A stretch of 64,000 nucleotides of DNA. Source: Terrisporobacter mayombei (lineage in GTDB: Bacteria; Bacillota; Clostridia; Peptostreptococcales; Peptostreptococcaceae). This document shows, piece by piece, positions 16,171 to 25,047 of this stretch. Every line of letters begins with the position of its first letter. Positions within the stretch are counted from its first letter, which is position 1. The DNA lies in contig NZ_JAHZMP010000002.1 of the NCBI RefSeq assembly GCF_020748465.1, forward strand, positions 186,001-250,000, in the 5' to 3' direction. The position numbers were made by a program, and so were the translations under genes. The notes under the pieces were generated by a model. The model was not told the DNA's origin. It saw nothing but the letters and a program-made list of their open reading frames with translations, and made no database searches.

Positions 16171-17784
16171 TTAAGCTCCTTCAATCATATCACGTTTGCG
16201 ATATCCAATATAGCCAAATACCATCAAGACCATACTAATAACTGTCATAGTAATAAATATTTGTCCATCAAACTTATCTATTGGCATACGTGGAATCCAA
16301 CTTTGAACAGCTGTTTTTGAAAACCATTCTGGCAAGTCTAAAATTCCCCCAAAGTAATTTAAAGCAAAAGAATAGCCAAGATATACATAAATCGCTTTAC
16401 CTAGTTTTGGTGCCCAACCTAAAGCCAAAGCTGCAAGTCCGATAAAGAATAACACAGAAGGCAAGAAGTTATAACCTGCAGCAATAAAATCTACCATATT
16501 CATAGATGAGCTATTATCCATTACAGAAATTGCTGTACAACCAAGGCTACCTGAAGCTAGTAAAATTCCCGCTACTCCAGTAATAATTGCCAAAATAACA
16601 CTCGTCCAATAGAGTTGAGCTCTAGTCACTTTTGTTGAATAAAGCTGGCTTAAATGTAACCTTCCTTCTTCAGAGAAAAGTTTATTAACAATAGCAATTG
16701 GTAAAACAGAAACCAATCCGATCATTACCATCATAATAGTTCCAGTAAATGATTCTTCGATTGAAACACCTGATATGGCAAACATTTGACTCATTAGTTC
16801 ATTACTTTCAATAAATGTCTGCATATCTCCATAAATGGAACCATAAGCTGCTCCCAGAATTACAAAAGCAACCAGCCAGCTAATCATTACGCCTTTGTTA
16901 AGCTTAATAAACAAGCCAGGTACGGACAGCAATGATTTTTTTGCTGTTGCTCGTCCTTCCCTTTCAGGTAAGTAACCAGCACCCATATCACGACCACCTT
17001 CAAGTGCAAAAGCAATAATAACTAGAATGATACTGAAGACTGTAGCAAAAACTAGTGGTAACCAATTATTTTCAGTAAATGGATAAGTCAAATAAGTCCA
17101 ACTCATAGGATTGATCATTGAGAAGTCAATATTTGACATATCTGTACCAGCACGAACAATATAGAGTAAACCTATAATACCCAGGGATGAACCAGTTGCA
17201 CCAGATGAAGTTGGCATAATTTGTGCCATAACTAATGCAATTACAGCTCCCAAAATACCAGCCATTCCAACTGATGCACCAAACAATAATGATCCTTCGG
17301 CAGAAATGGTATCTGCACCAAAGCTAGTCATAAGCCCACCAATAAAAAGGGCTAATAAAATGTTGATGAGTATTATTTCCGTAATCACAGCAAGGGAATT
17401 AGCTTGACGCCCTACTTGAAAGGAGCGTACTAGTTCAGTAAGACCATAATCTTCTTCCTTACGAGTATGGATCACAACATGCAAAGCAGACATAATCATG
17501 GCAAATAAACCACAGAATAACAACATTTCATGAGCATACATTGCACCCAAAGTATAATCAGTTGCTGTGTCTACTGGTGTTGGACCAACCATTGAAATCA
17601 TAGCAGGATTTTTCATAGTTTCATACATTCCCAGTAAACCTTGCCCTTTACTAATTTCTTCAAAAGCTGGAACAAAACCACCTGAAAACAAACCTAAACC
17701 TAAAATCCAAATGATTATTTTTTTCCAATCACGTTTCAAATATTGTACAAATAGGGTACCCCAACGTGCAAACTTTTCTTTCAT
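16171..17784 (-). CDS. ABC exporter membrane protein (TnrB/ABC-2 type)
   Basis: About 537 residues with some twelve hydrophobic helices in two similar halves, each opened by a charged WKK/KKS-containing cytoplasmic segment; related to polyketide-antibiotic export permeases. It pairs with the ATPase immediately upstream. The start is set at ATG 17784 with GGAGGAG six bases before it; the frame beginning at 17808 overlaps the ATPase stop and lacks a site. Base composition is clearly less AT-rich than its neighbours, as in the ATPase and TetR genes, which points to transfer of the whole cassette. Confidence 0.85.
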   Translation of the reverse strand: MKEKFARWGTLFVQYLKRDWKKIIIWILGLGLFSGGFVPAFEEISKGQGLLGMYETMKNPAMISMVGPTPVDTATDYTLGAMYAHEMLLFCGLFAMIMSALHVVIHTRKEEDYGLTELVRSFQVGRQANSLAVITEIILINILLALFIGGLMTSFGADTISAEGSLLFGASVGMAGILGAVIALVMAQIMPTSSGATGSSLGIIGLLYIVRAGTDMSNIDFSMINPMSWTYLTYPFTENNWLPLVFATVFSIILVIIAFALEGGRDMGAGYLPEREGRATAKKSLLSVPGLFIKLNKGVMISWLVAFVILGAAYGSIYGDMQTFIESNELMSQMFAISGVSIEESFTGTIMMVMIGLVSVLPIAIVNKLFSEEGRLHLSQLYSTKVTRAQLYWTSVILAIITGVAGILLASGSLGCTAISVMDNSSSMNMVDFIAAGYNFLPSVLFFIGLAALALGWAPKLGKAIYVYLGYSFALNYFGGILDLPEWFSKTAVQSWIPRMPIDKFDGQIFITMTVISMVLMVFGYIGYRKRDMIEGA

Positions 17785-17807
17785 AATATTCTCCTCCGTT
17801 TCAACCA

Positions 17808-18689
17808 TTAGACTTCATAATGACGCATGAATAAGTCTTCAAGCGTTGGTGGTACAGATTCAAACTTCTTAACACCCAATTTTGCCGCTTGTGATAAGAT
17901 ATCATTAATATATTCATTATCCGCTGAGAATGTGGCTTGATTGCCTATTTGCTTGAAGTGATGGACACCCCTAACAGATTTCATATCAGCTACATCACCT
18001 TCTGTTACAACAGTAACTGTAGAACGAGTTAAGTGACGCAATTCATCCAATGTTCCAGTTTCAACAACTTTTCCTTGGCGAATAATAACCACCTTATCTG
18101 CTAAACGTTCCACTTCACTCAAAATATGAGAAGATAGTAAGATTGCTTTACCTTCATTCTTGATTTTTTCAACTTCATCCTGGAAAACAGCTTCCATCAA
18201 TGGGTCAAGACCAGAAGTCGGTTCATCAAAAATATACAAATCAGAGTCAACTGACAATGCCGCAATCAAACCAACTTTTTGGCGATTTCCTTTTGAATAG
18301 CTCTTTGCCTTTTTCTTAGGATCCAATTCAAAACGTTTAATCAAATAGTCACGCTTTTCCTTGTCTCCACCGCCATGTAATTTAATAAATAAATCAATAA
18401 TTTCACCACCTGTTAAACTTCCCCAAAGAGCCACATCCCCTGGAACATAAGAAATTCGCTTATGAATTTCAAGACTATCTTTCCAAACATCTTTGCCAAA
18501 AATTCTCACATCTCCAGCATCACCCTTGATAATTCCAAGCAAAGTACGAATCGTTGTTGACTTACCCGAACCATTTGGTCCAATAAAACCGACAACTTCT
18601 CCAGCATTTACCGTGAATGTAACATCATGCAATGCTTTAAATTTACCGAATTTTTTTTGTAACCCTTGTACTTTTATAATTTCTTCCAT
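17808..18689 (-). CDS. ABC exporter ATPase
   Basis: 293 residues. Walker A GPNGSGKST (about 36-44), signature YSKGNRQKVGL (about 132-142; SKGNRQ replaces the usual LSGGQ and is common in this subfamily), Walker B LYIFDEPTSGLD (about 153-164) and the H-loop SSHILSE. It powers the 16171-17784 permease, probably exporting a drug or toxic lipid-like compound. GAAAGGAG precedes the ATG. The operon is transcribed away from a TetR gene, its likely repressor. Confidence 0.9.
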   Translation of the reverse strand: MEEIIKVQGLQKKFGKFKALHDVTFTVNAGEVVGFIGPNGSGKSTTIRTLLGIIKGDAGDVRIFGKDVWKDSLEIHKRISYVPGDVALWGSLTGGEIIDLFIKLHGGGDKEKRDYLIKRFELDPKKKAKSYSKGNRQKVGLIAALSVDSDLYIFDEPTSGLDPLMEAVFQDEVEKIKNEGKAILLSSHILSEVERLADKVVIIRQGKVVETGTLDELRHLTRSTVTVVTEGDVADMKSVRGVHHFKQIGNQATFSADNEYINDILSQAAKLGVKKFESVPPTLEDLFMRHYEV

Positions 18690-18775
18690 AACATTAAAGC
18701 TCCTTTCAAAAAATAATTTAAGATAGTTTTATAACGTGCTTTCCAGTTTAAAGCAAAGTTTAAAAATTTATAGTG

Positions 18776-18813
18776 ATAATATGAACTATAAATACATTGA
18801 AGGTTCATATTAT
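18776..18813. promoter_or_regulatory. Inverted repeat in the ABC/TetR intergenic region
   Basis: Perfect 11-bp arms ATAATATGAAC / GTTCATATTAT separated by 16 bp, within the 330-bp divergent region 18690-19021. Candidate TetR operator. On the minus strand TTGCTT-17-TATAAA (roughly 18735-18765) could be the ABC promoter. A T-run after the right arm leaves a terminator role open. Confidence 0.5.
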
Positions 18814-19021
18814 TGCTTTTTTTACTTAATTTTAAACTAAAGTTCATTTATAAATTCATTATAGTTTTTTTTTTTAGTATAGTCAATTAAAAAACAATAT
18901 TTGGAACTATTGTTTATTTGATAATTCAGAACTATTATTATATAATTATACAAAAGAAAAATATGAACTAATATCCTATAGATATTTTATAGTTATGATA
19001 TATAGACGGGAGGAATTGCCA

Positions 19022-19618
19022 ATGAATGGTTATGAAAAACGAACACAGGAAAAGAAAAATCAAGTTCTAGAAGCAACTTTTCATTTGATGAATACAGATG
19101 CTGGCATAGAAAATTTAACTATGGATGATATATCCAAAGGTTCCAATGTTGGCAAAACATCAATTTTTAAGTATTTTGGAAGTAAAGAAAATCTTATCTA
19201 TGAGGTTTTTAAGTGTTTTTTAAATGAAATAGGAGAAACAGCCCGAGAAATCATGGCAGAAAATAAACCTTTTGAAGAAACCCTTATTGCCATGGGTCAG
19301 AACAAAATCAATTATCTAGAAAAAGTTAACAAGCAGTTTTATTTGGATTTGATGGATTTTTTCACCAAGAAGAATGATGACGGATTATCTTTAATAATGC
19401 AGGAGTACAACAAGGAAAGTTATAGTATCATGCTTGATTTATTCCATCGTGGGCGTAAAGAAGGCAAGGTTGATTTGAAATATTCAGATGAATTTCTTTT
19501 GATTTATTTCCAAGCACTTGTTGAAGGTATTTCCAGTCCGCACATCTACAAAAAAGTTCTTCCTTATACAGCTCATTGGACAGAGTTGCTGATTAAAGGT
19601 ATTGCACCAAGTAAATAA
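19022..19618 (+). CDS. TetR-family repressor
   Basis: 198 residues. N-terminal HTH (LTMDDISKGSNVGKTSIFKYFGSKENLIYEV, about residues 32-62) and an all-helical ligand domain. ATG 19022 has GGGAGG eight bases upstream; the frame from 18995 has none. Divergent from the ABC exporter, which it probably represses until an exporter substrate binds. Composition resembles the exporter genes. Confidence 0.9.
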   Translation: MNGYEKRTQEKKNQVLEATFHLMNTDAGIENLTMDDISKGSNVGKTSIFKYFGSKENLIYEVFKCFLNEIGETAREIMAENKPFEETLIAMGQNKINYLEKVNKQFYLDLMDFFTKKNDDGLSLIMQEYNKESYSIMLDLFHRGRKEGKVDLKYSDEFLLIYFQALVEGISSPHIYKKVLPYTAHWTELLIKGIAPSK

Positions 19619-19633
19619 AGTTTAAGTAAAACA

Positions 19634-19668
19634 AGGCTATCTCGCTAAAATAGTGAGATAGCCTATAT
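19634..19668 (+). terminator. Terminator after tetR
   Basis: Stem AGGCTATCTC…GAGATAGCCT followed by TATATTATTTTT. Confidence 0.8.
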
Positions 19669-19844
19669 TATTTTTACAAAAAACAACAATGAATTAAAAA
19701 ACAAAAATATTACTATAAAAAAAATCGATACATATATGGCCATTATTGAAAATTGACGACTTTTGTTGTTGGTACCTTATTTGTGTGATACATTTATCAA
19801 GTAAAAAAGGTAAGAATTAGAAAAATATTTTAGGAGAGAGTAAA

Positions 19845-21188
19845 ATGGAAAATAGTAAGAAATCAAAAGGGAGTTTTTTAGGGTTAGTGCCATTATGCGT
19901 ATTTTTAATTTTATACTTTGCAATTGGTATAGGCACAGGAAGTTTTGAGAACATGCCTTTAATGATAGGCATAACAATTGCAATTGGTGTAGCTTTAGTC
20001 TTAAATAAAAAAGGTGAAGAGAAGTTATCTTTTGAAGAAAAGGTTACCATGCTTTGTAAGGGAGCAGGAGATGACACATTAATACTTATGGTAGTAATAT
20101 TTTTATTAGCAGGAGCATTTTATGGAATAGTTGGTGCAATGCATGCTAGTGATTCTATTACAAACTTTTGTTTAAGTATATTACCATCTAATATGGTATT
20201 ACCTGGTTTATTTCTTATAGGATGTATATTAAGTTTTGCAATGGGAACTTCAATGGGGACAGTATCAGCTTTAATGCCAATTGCCATATCTCTTGCTAAT
20301 GCAACAGGATTTAGCATGGCTTTAGTATGTGGAGTTGTTGTAGGAGGAGCTATGTTTGGTGATAACTTATCATTTATATCAGATACTACAATAGCAGCTA
20401 CTCGTACTCAAGATATACCAATGAGAGATAAATTTAAGGCAAATATGTTAATGGTTTTACCAGCAGTTGTTATTACTTTAATTTTATTAGCTTTACAAAC
20501 AACAGGTGGTTCATTCGATGGAGTGAGGGGAGAATACAATCTAGTAAACATGCTCCCTTATGTAATAGTTATTGCATTATCACTATTAGGAGCAAATGTT
20601 ATAACAGTTATGAGTGTAGGTGTGCTTGTAGGTGTAGTAATAGGGGTTATGCATGGAGATTTTACTTTAATAGGATCTTTAGCTATTATTCATGAAGGTA
20701 TGACTTGGATGGAAGATATGTCTTTAATAGCTATTTTAGTTGGTGGTTTAGTTGTATTAATGAATTATCTTGGTGGTATAGATTGGTTACTTTATAATTT
20801 AACTAAAAAGACTAAAACTGCTCGTGGTGCAGAGTTATCAATAGCAGCATTAGTAAGTTTAATTGATATATCAACAACAAATAATACTATATCAATTATA
20901 ACAGCAGGACCTATAGCCAGAGATATAGCTGATGAATATAATATACCAAGAGCTAGAACAGCAAGTATTCTTGACTTATTCTCATCTGCTTTCCAGGGGT
21001 TACTACCATATGGAAGTCAATTACTAACAGCAGGTGCATTGGCAGGTATATCACCAGCTTCAATTTTACCTTACAGCTGGTATTCTATGTTAATGGTAGT
21101 ATTTGGAGTAGTGTTTATATTACTAGGTTGGCCTAAAATGTCATCAAAGAAAGATTCTAATGTGGAAATTGATAAATTTGGAGCATAA
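19845..21188 (+). CDS. NhaC-family Na+/H+ antiporter-like transporter
   Basis: 447 residues with about eleven to twelve transmembrane helices. Family blocks seen: LAGAFYGIVGAMHASDSI, SFAMGTSMGTVSALMPIA, GGAMFGDNLSFISDTTIAATRTQ (the strongly conserved GD-LS-ISDTT motif of the NhaC/IT superfamily) and SIITAGPIARDIADEY. It sits in the plasma membrane and exchanges cations or an organic acid for protons or sodium; the exact substrate is uncertain. GGAGAG precedes the ATG. Confidence 0.85.
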   Translation: MENSKKSKGSFLGLVPLCVFLILYFAIGIGTGSFENMPLMIGITIAIGVALVLNKKGEEKLSFEEKVTMLCKGAGDDTLILMVVIFLLAGAFYGIVGAMHASDSITNFCLSILPSNMVLPGLFLIGCILSFAMGTSMGTVSALMPIAISLANATGFSMALVCGVVVGGAMFGDNLSFISDTTIAATRTQDIPMRDKFKANMLMVLPAVVITLILLALQTTGGSFDGVRGEYNLVNMLPYVIVIALSLLGANVITVMSVGVLVGVVIGVMHGDFTLIGSLAIIHEGMTWMEDMSLIAILVGGLVVLMNYLGGIDWLLYNLTKKTKTARGAELSIAALVSLIDISTTNNTISIITAGPIARDIADEYNIPRARTASILDLFSSAFQGLLPYGSQLLTAGALAGISPASILPYSWYSMLMVVFGVVFILLGWPKMSSKKDSNVEIDKFGA

Positions 21189-21277
21189 AAATTATAGCTT
21201 CCAAAGTTAGAGTATTTAAAAAGTTTTAATATAGCACTTATCTTTTCTTTTATGATAGAGATAAGTCAGCTATATAG

Positions 21278-21373
21278 GAAGCAGCTCTTGAGGAAATTGC
21301 CAACGAATCAAAAATAGAATGGGATATAGATAGAGAAGAGTGGTTAAAAGAAGTTAAAAAATTAATGTTATAA
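21278..21373 (+). pseudogene. Gene tail, parent unknown
   Basis: About 31 protein-like codons (EAALEEIANESKIEWDIDRE…) after an in-frame stop, ending in TAA, with no start or ribosome site. A C-terminal scrap of an unidentified gene. Confidence 0.35.
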
Positions 21374-21420
21374 TTAGTATGTAATCAAACTATAATTCGA
21401 CTCACACTTGTTAGAAATTA

Positions 21421-21665
21421 TTTAAATTAAGTGGAAGTGGAACTATTTGGACATATGAAAATAGTTCAGATATTGATTTGAAAGTTCTATATATCTTATC
21501 AGTAAAAAGTGGAAAGGCAAAAATGACTTTAATATTGCCTGACAATACTGTTATTAATCTTGTAGGAAATACAGACAAAGCCACTATTAATGGAACAACA
21601 TTATTAACTGTACCAATAAAAAAGGTAATAATCGCATAAAAGTATCACTTAAATATACAATTTAG
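21421..21665 (+). pseudogene. Secreted/beta-rich protein remnant with poly-A frameshift
   Basis: The frame from 21421 gives a beta-rich segment (LSGSGTIWTYENSSDIDLKV…, KMTLILPDNTVINLVGNTDK…). At the A-run 21618-21623 the frame breaks; reading on in the shifted frame restores KGNNRIKVSLKYTI and a stop at 21663. A one-base loss in a homopolymer therefore ended this gene, and its N-terminus is also missing. It looks like the C-terminal part of a small secreted or lipoprotein family. Confidence 0.5.
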
Positions 21666-21722
21666 GATACAATTTTATTATAATAGGAAATAGTTAAATA
21701 ATAATTTTTGTTGAGGTGAATT

Positions 21723-22148
21723 ATGGATACACAACTTATTTATGAAGTACCAACTGCCAAAGATTATGTGAGTCTAAGATTGCGTTCAGGTATGGGAAGT
21801 AAAGATTTAGAAAGAAGTCAAATAGCTTTACAAAACTCTTTATTTACAATATCAATATATGATAAAGATAAATTAATTGCTTTTGGAAGAATAGTAGGTG
21901 ATGGTGGTATAACCTATGTGGTAAGTGACATTATGGTAGATGAAAACTATCGTAGAAAGGGATTAGCAGATTTGATAATGAAAGAGCTAGATAATTACTT
22001 TGATAAAAATACATATGAGGATAGCTATATTTGTTTAATAGCAAATAATCCTGCTGATTTGTTATACAGCAAACATAAATTTGAGTATTTACCAGAAAAT
22101 AAATGTGGTATGTTGCGAAATCAAAAGAGCAGTGATGATAATTTCTAA
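21723..22148 (+). CDS. GNAT-family N-acetyltransferase
   Basis: 141 residues. The acetyl-CoA-binding motif A is seen as DIMVDENYRRKGLADLIMKEL (about residues 69-89; R-R-K-G-L is the pyrophosphate loop), preceded by the FGRIVGDGGITYVVSD strands. The substrate cannot be told. GAGGTG precedes the ATG; the gene ends in a good hairpin. A short fragment of a related gene lies at 9975. Confidence 0.85.
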   Translation: MDTQLIYEVPTAKDYVSLRLRSGMGSKDLERSQIALQNSLFTISIYDKDKLIAFGRIVGDGGITYVVSDIMVDENYRRKGLADLIMKELDNYFDKNTYEDSYICLIANNPADLLYSKHKFEYLPENKCGMLRNQKSSDDNF

Positions 22149-22170
22149 ATTAGGTAAGGATAATATAACA

Positions 22171-22213
22171 AAAGGAATACTTAAAGTAACAAGAACTTTG
22201 AGTATTCCTTTTT
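22171..22213 (+). terminator. Terminator after the GNAT gene
   Basis: 17-bp stem from AAAGGAATACTTAAAGT to ACTTTGAGTATTCCTTT, then TTTC. Confidence 0.85.
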
Positions 22214-22310
22214 CTATTTCAATGAGGTAATATTTATGCTGTTAACTTGAATGACATAAATATTCTTTTTGCTTTAAGTTATATTATAATTTAGATGATC
22301 CTACCTAATA

Positions 22311-22862
22311 TTAAGCAGAATAAAAATTTGTTATAGTAGCTTTTAAAGTCCCTTTTCCACTATTAACATATAGATGTTGGCTAGATGCAGAAAAGCTTAT
22401 TGAATCATCAGCAGTTAGCGTATAAGTTTCATTGTTTACTTCTAATGTCAATTCCCCTTCTAAAACCATGATATATTCCTGTGACTTTTCAGAGTGACCT
22501 ACGGATTTATATGTGCAACCTTCATCAATTTCAATTTGGAAAAGTTCAAAATTACGATAGGGTGTACTTGTGTAATAACAATATACTCGATAGTGACCCT
22601 CTTCAGTAAGCTGAGCTTCAATATCCCTTTTCCTTATAACATGGGTATCATGCTCCTTTTGTTCAAGTAATGAGGTATAAGAAACTTTTAACCCATTAGC
22701 TATTTTCCATAAAGTGTTTATAGTTGGATTAGTGTCACCTTTTTCGATTTGAGATAGCATGACTTTACTTACACCAGATAATTCAGCAAGTTGACCTAAG
22801 CTTAAATTTCTCTCCATACGAAGTGTTTTTAGATTTTGTGCAATAATAAAATTTATATCCAC
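22311..22862 (-). CDS. XRE regulator with cupin sensor domain
   Basis: 183 residues: XRE helix-turn-helix (about 8-62; LGQLAELSGVSKVMLSQIEKGDTNPTI) followed by a cupin_2 barrel (about 105-180; HSEKSQEYIMVLEGELTLEV carries part of the metal-binding pattern). Such regulators often control amino-acid or polyamine export or catabolism. The start is set at GTG 22862 with AGGAGG ten bases upstream; the longer frame would pass through that site. Likely autoregulated through the palindrome at 22923. Confidence 0.85.
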   Translation of the reverse strand: MDINFIIAQNLKTLRMERNLSLGQLAELSGVSKVMLSQIEKGDTNPTINTLWKIANGLKVSYTSLLEQKEHDTHVIRKRDIEAQLTEEGHYRVYCYYTSTPYRNFELFQIEIDEGCTYKSVGHSEKSQEYIMVLEGELTLEVNNETYTLTADDSISFSASSQHLYVNSGKGTLKATITNFYSA

Positions 22863-22886
22863 TAAGGTATAACCTCCTATAATAGT

Positions 22887-22944
22887 GTTGACAAATATAT
22901 TTAACAAAAGTAAAATAAAACTAACGATAAATATATTTAACGTT
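22887..22944. promoter_or_regulatory. Operator repeats upstream of the XRE-cupin gene
   Basis: A near-perfect 22-bp palindrome starting AACGATAAATATATTTAACG (22923-22944) and a half-similar copy TTGACAAATATATTTAACA (22889-22907); the shared AAATATATTT core repeats at a 36-bp period. Probable binding sites for the XRE protein. Confidence 0.5.
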
Positions 22945-23092
22945 TGTAAACTATTATACAGTAACCGCTTAAATGAAACAAGGAAAATAAATAGAAAAAA
23001 TTTATTTTGACATTTATAAATAGCGAACTGAAGTATTTTAGTACAGATTAATTTCTGAATTATATTTTATAATTTTAAAGGAGTGTATTATT

Positions 23093-23686
23093 ATGATAAA
23101 AAGGGAAGAAGCATGGAGTTTACTTAATGAATATAATAAAGAGCCATTTCATATTCAACATGCTTTAACAGTTGAAGGAGCTATGAAGTACTTTGCAGAG
23201 AAACTAGGATATGGGGATGAATTAGAATTTTGGTCTATGGTTGGGTTGCTTCATGATTTAGACTTTGAAATGTATCCAGAAGAACATTGTAACAAAACTC
23301 AAGAAATTATGAGAGAACGAAGCATTGATGAAAAATTAATAAGAGCTGTAGCTAGCCATGGATATGGACTTTGCTTAGGAGAACTGCCTAAACCAGAGCA
23401 TCAGATGGAAAAAATATTGTTTGCAGCGGATGAACTTACCGGACTTATTGGTGCAGCTGCAAGAATGCGTCCATCTAAGAGTGTTATGGATATGGAACTT
23501 TCAAGTCTTAAGAAAAAATTCAAGGATAAGAAATTTGCAGCAGGATGCTCACGTGATGTAATTAAACAAGGTGCAGAGATGCTTGGATGGGAGTTAGATA
23601 AATTGTTTGAAGAAACAATTCAAGCTATGCGTTCTTGTGAAGTATATGTTAATAATGAAATGGAGATCAGCAATAAATATATATAA
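23093..23686 (+). CDS. HD-domain hydrolase
   Basis: 197 residues. The metal-binding HD residues are visible as H-ALTVEGAM…(about residue 20), LLHDLDFE (about 51-58) and a later D in AADELTGL; the domain belongs to the HDIG-type predicted phosphohydrolases. The substrate is unknown; a nucleotide or cyclic nucleotide is usual for the fold. AAAGGAG precedes the ATG. Single-gene unit. Confidence 0.8.
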   Translation: MIKREEAWSLLNEYNKEPFHIQHALTVEGAMKYFAEKLGYGDELEFWSMVGLLHDLDFEMYPEEHCNKTQEIMRERSIDEKLIRAVASHGYGLCLGELPKPEHQMEKILFAADELTGLIGAAARMRPSKSVMDMELSSLKKKFKDKKFAAGCSRDVIKQGAEMLGWELDKLFEETIQAMRSCEVYVNNEMEISNKYI

Positions 23687-23819
23687 TAATTACATTATAC
23701 ACAGTTTCAAGAAGGGTACACGAAAGGAAAGATGCCCCCTTGTTTTTAAATGGGAACTATTATATACTATACTTAATTGTAAATAAAAAATAACATTGTA
23801 AATAAAAAGAACCGTCTTT

Positions 23820-23877
23820 AAAGAAGGGCTTTTGGTATTGCGCTTATTGCGTTGTATAAAGAGCTCTTCTTTTTTTA
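23820..23877 (+). terminator. Imperfect hairpin with T-run in a gene-free stretch
   Basis: Outer stem AAAGAAGGGCTTTT / AAAGAGCTCTTCTTT followed by TTTTTTATTA. Stretch 23687-24148 otherwise holds only the ctc upstream region. Confidence 0.6.
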
Positions 23878-24148
23878 TTAGGGTTCGAAAAGAGATTGAT
23901 TAGTTTGGGAAGTAAATATTAAGTTAAAGTCAAAAATATTCAGACTTTTACTTTGAACTGCTTTTGGAAATCAAGTTTAATATTGATTAAATGAAGCAAT
24001 TTGAGGAAAGTAACAATGCATTACATAAAGAAAATGGTAGGTAAGCTGTGACAAGGAGTAATAAAAGCCTCACTTCTATCGCCTGTTTCTTTGCAACGCA
24101 CGACGCTGCAATTAAGCATATATAATAAAACAATTAGGAGGAAACAAA

Positions 24149-24715
24149 ATGGAAACTATTAATGTTCAAAAACGTGATTTTAATGTAAAGGCAAAAAAAA
24201 TGAGACGACTCGGGATGGTTCCTGGAGATGTGTTTGGTAACTCTTTGCCAGAATCAATCTCTATTCAAATGGAAGAAACCGTTGCACGCAAATTGATTCG
24301 TCTTAAACGTGAAGGCAGTAAACTGATGATGAATATCGATGGGAAAACAGTACCGGTACAAATTAAGGAAAAATCTTTGAATTCAGTTAACAGTGAAATT
24401 TTACACATCAGTTTTCAAGCGTTAACTGCAGACGAAAAAGTCAACAGTTTAATTCATATCATTATTACCAATGATGATAAAATCGCAGGGATACTGGAAA
24501 GAATACATCTTGAAATCCCATATGCTTCTCTACCTGAAGATATGATTGATACCATAACTATTGACGTTGATGGAATGAAGGCAGGGACTGCTTTAACTGT
24601 TGGAGAAATTCCTGAACTAAAGAGTGACAAAATTGAATTACAGATTGACCCAGACAGTATCGTATTGCGTGTAAGTGAAAGAAAAAATTATACTCCTACA
24701 GCTGTTGAAGGGTAA
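24149..24715 (+). CDS. ctc: bL25 / general stress protein Ctc family
   Basis: 188 residues with the two-domain layout of bL25-Ctc: an N-terminal 5S-rRNA-binding beta domain (about 1-95) and the C-terminal TL5-like domain (IPYASLPEDMIDTITIDVDGMKAG, LTVGEIPEL). It binds 5S rRNA in the large ribosomal subunit. The N-terminal RGxGxxRRLRxxGxxPxxxYG pattern appears weakly as KAKKMRRLGMVPGDVFGN, so this may be a divergent paralogue. AGGAGG precedes the ATG. Upstream, TTGCA…TGCAA (24091-24111) forms a dyad. Base composition is less AT-rich than its neighbours. Confidence 0.85.
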   Translation: METINVQKRDFNVKAKKMRRLGMVPGDVFGNSLPESISIQMEETVARKLIRLKREGSKLMMNIDGKTVPVQIKEKSLNSVNSEILHISFQALTADEKVNSLIHIIITNDDKIAGILERIHLEIPYASLPEDMIDTITIDVDGMKAGTALTVGEIPELKSDKIELQIDPDSIVLRVSERKNYTPTAVEG

Positions 24716-24742
24716 ATAAATATTAAGAACACATAATTATGG

Positions 24743-24795
24743 AAAGAGCTTAGATGGTTGTGCACTTTGGTGTAAACACATGAAAAGCTCTTTTC
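24743..24795 (+). terminator. Terminator after ctc
   Basis: Outer stem AAAGAGCTT / AAGCTCTTT with an inner TGTG…ACACA pairing, then TTCT. Confidence 0.6.
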
Positions 24796-24815
24796 TAATT
24801 TTGGGGAGGAAAATA

Positions 24816-24857
24816 ATGAATTTAGTAGGGCATCCTGCCCTTTTGGAAATATTTTAA
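24816..24857 (+). other. 13-codon ORF with perfect ribosome site
   Basis: GGGGAGG six bases before an ATG encoding MNLVGHPALLEIF and a stop. It contains the dyad AGGGCATCCTGCCCT. It could be a leader peptide or the stump of a lost gene. The rest of 24858-25047 shows nothing recognisable. Confidence 0.3.
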
Positions 24858-25047
24858 TTAAAAACTAGAATAATTTAAAATTAGTACATAAGAGAAGAAC
24901 AAATATAGAGAGCTAGTATATAAATACACCTTAAAAAATGCAACCTAAGGTTAGAAAAATCATTGCTTCTATCTATACAGTGAATTTATTTAAATATCAT
25001 AGAATATATATTATATATGCACAAAAATGTAATAATGGAGTGATAAA

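Noticed and set aside
18776..18813. Terminator reading of the ATAATATGAAC inverted repeat
   Set aside because: No gene ends upstream on the plus strand and the 16-bp spacer is long; an operator for the divergent TetR/ABC pair fits better, though it is not proven.
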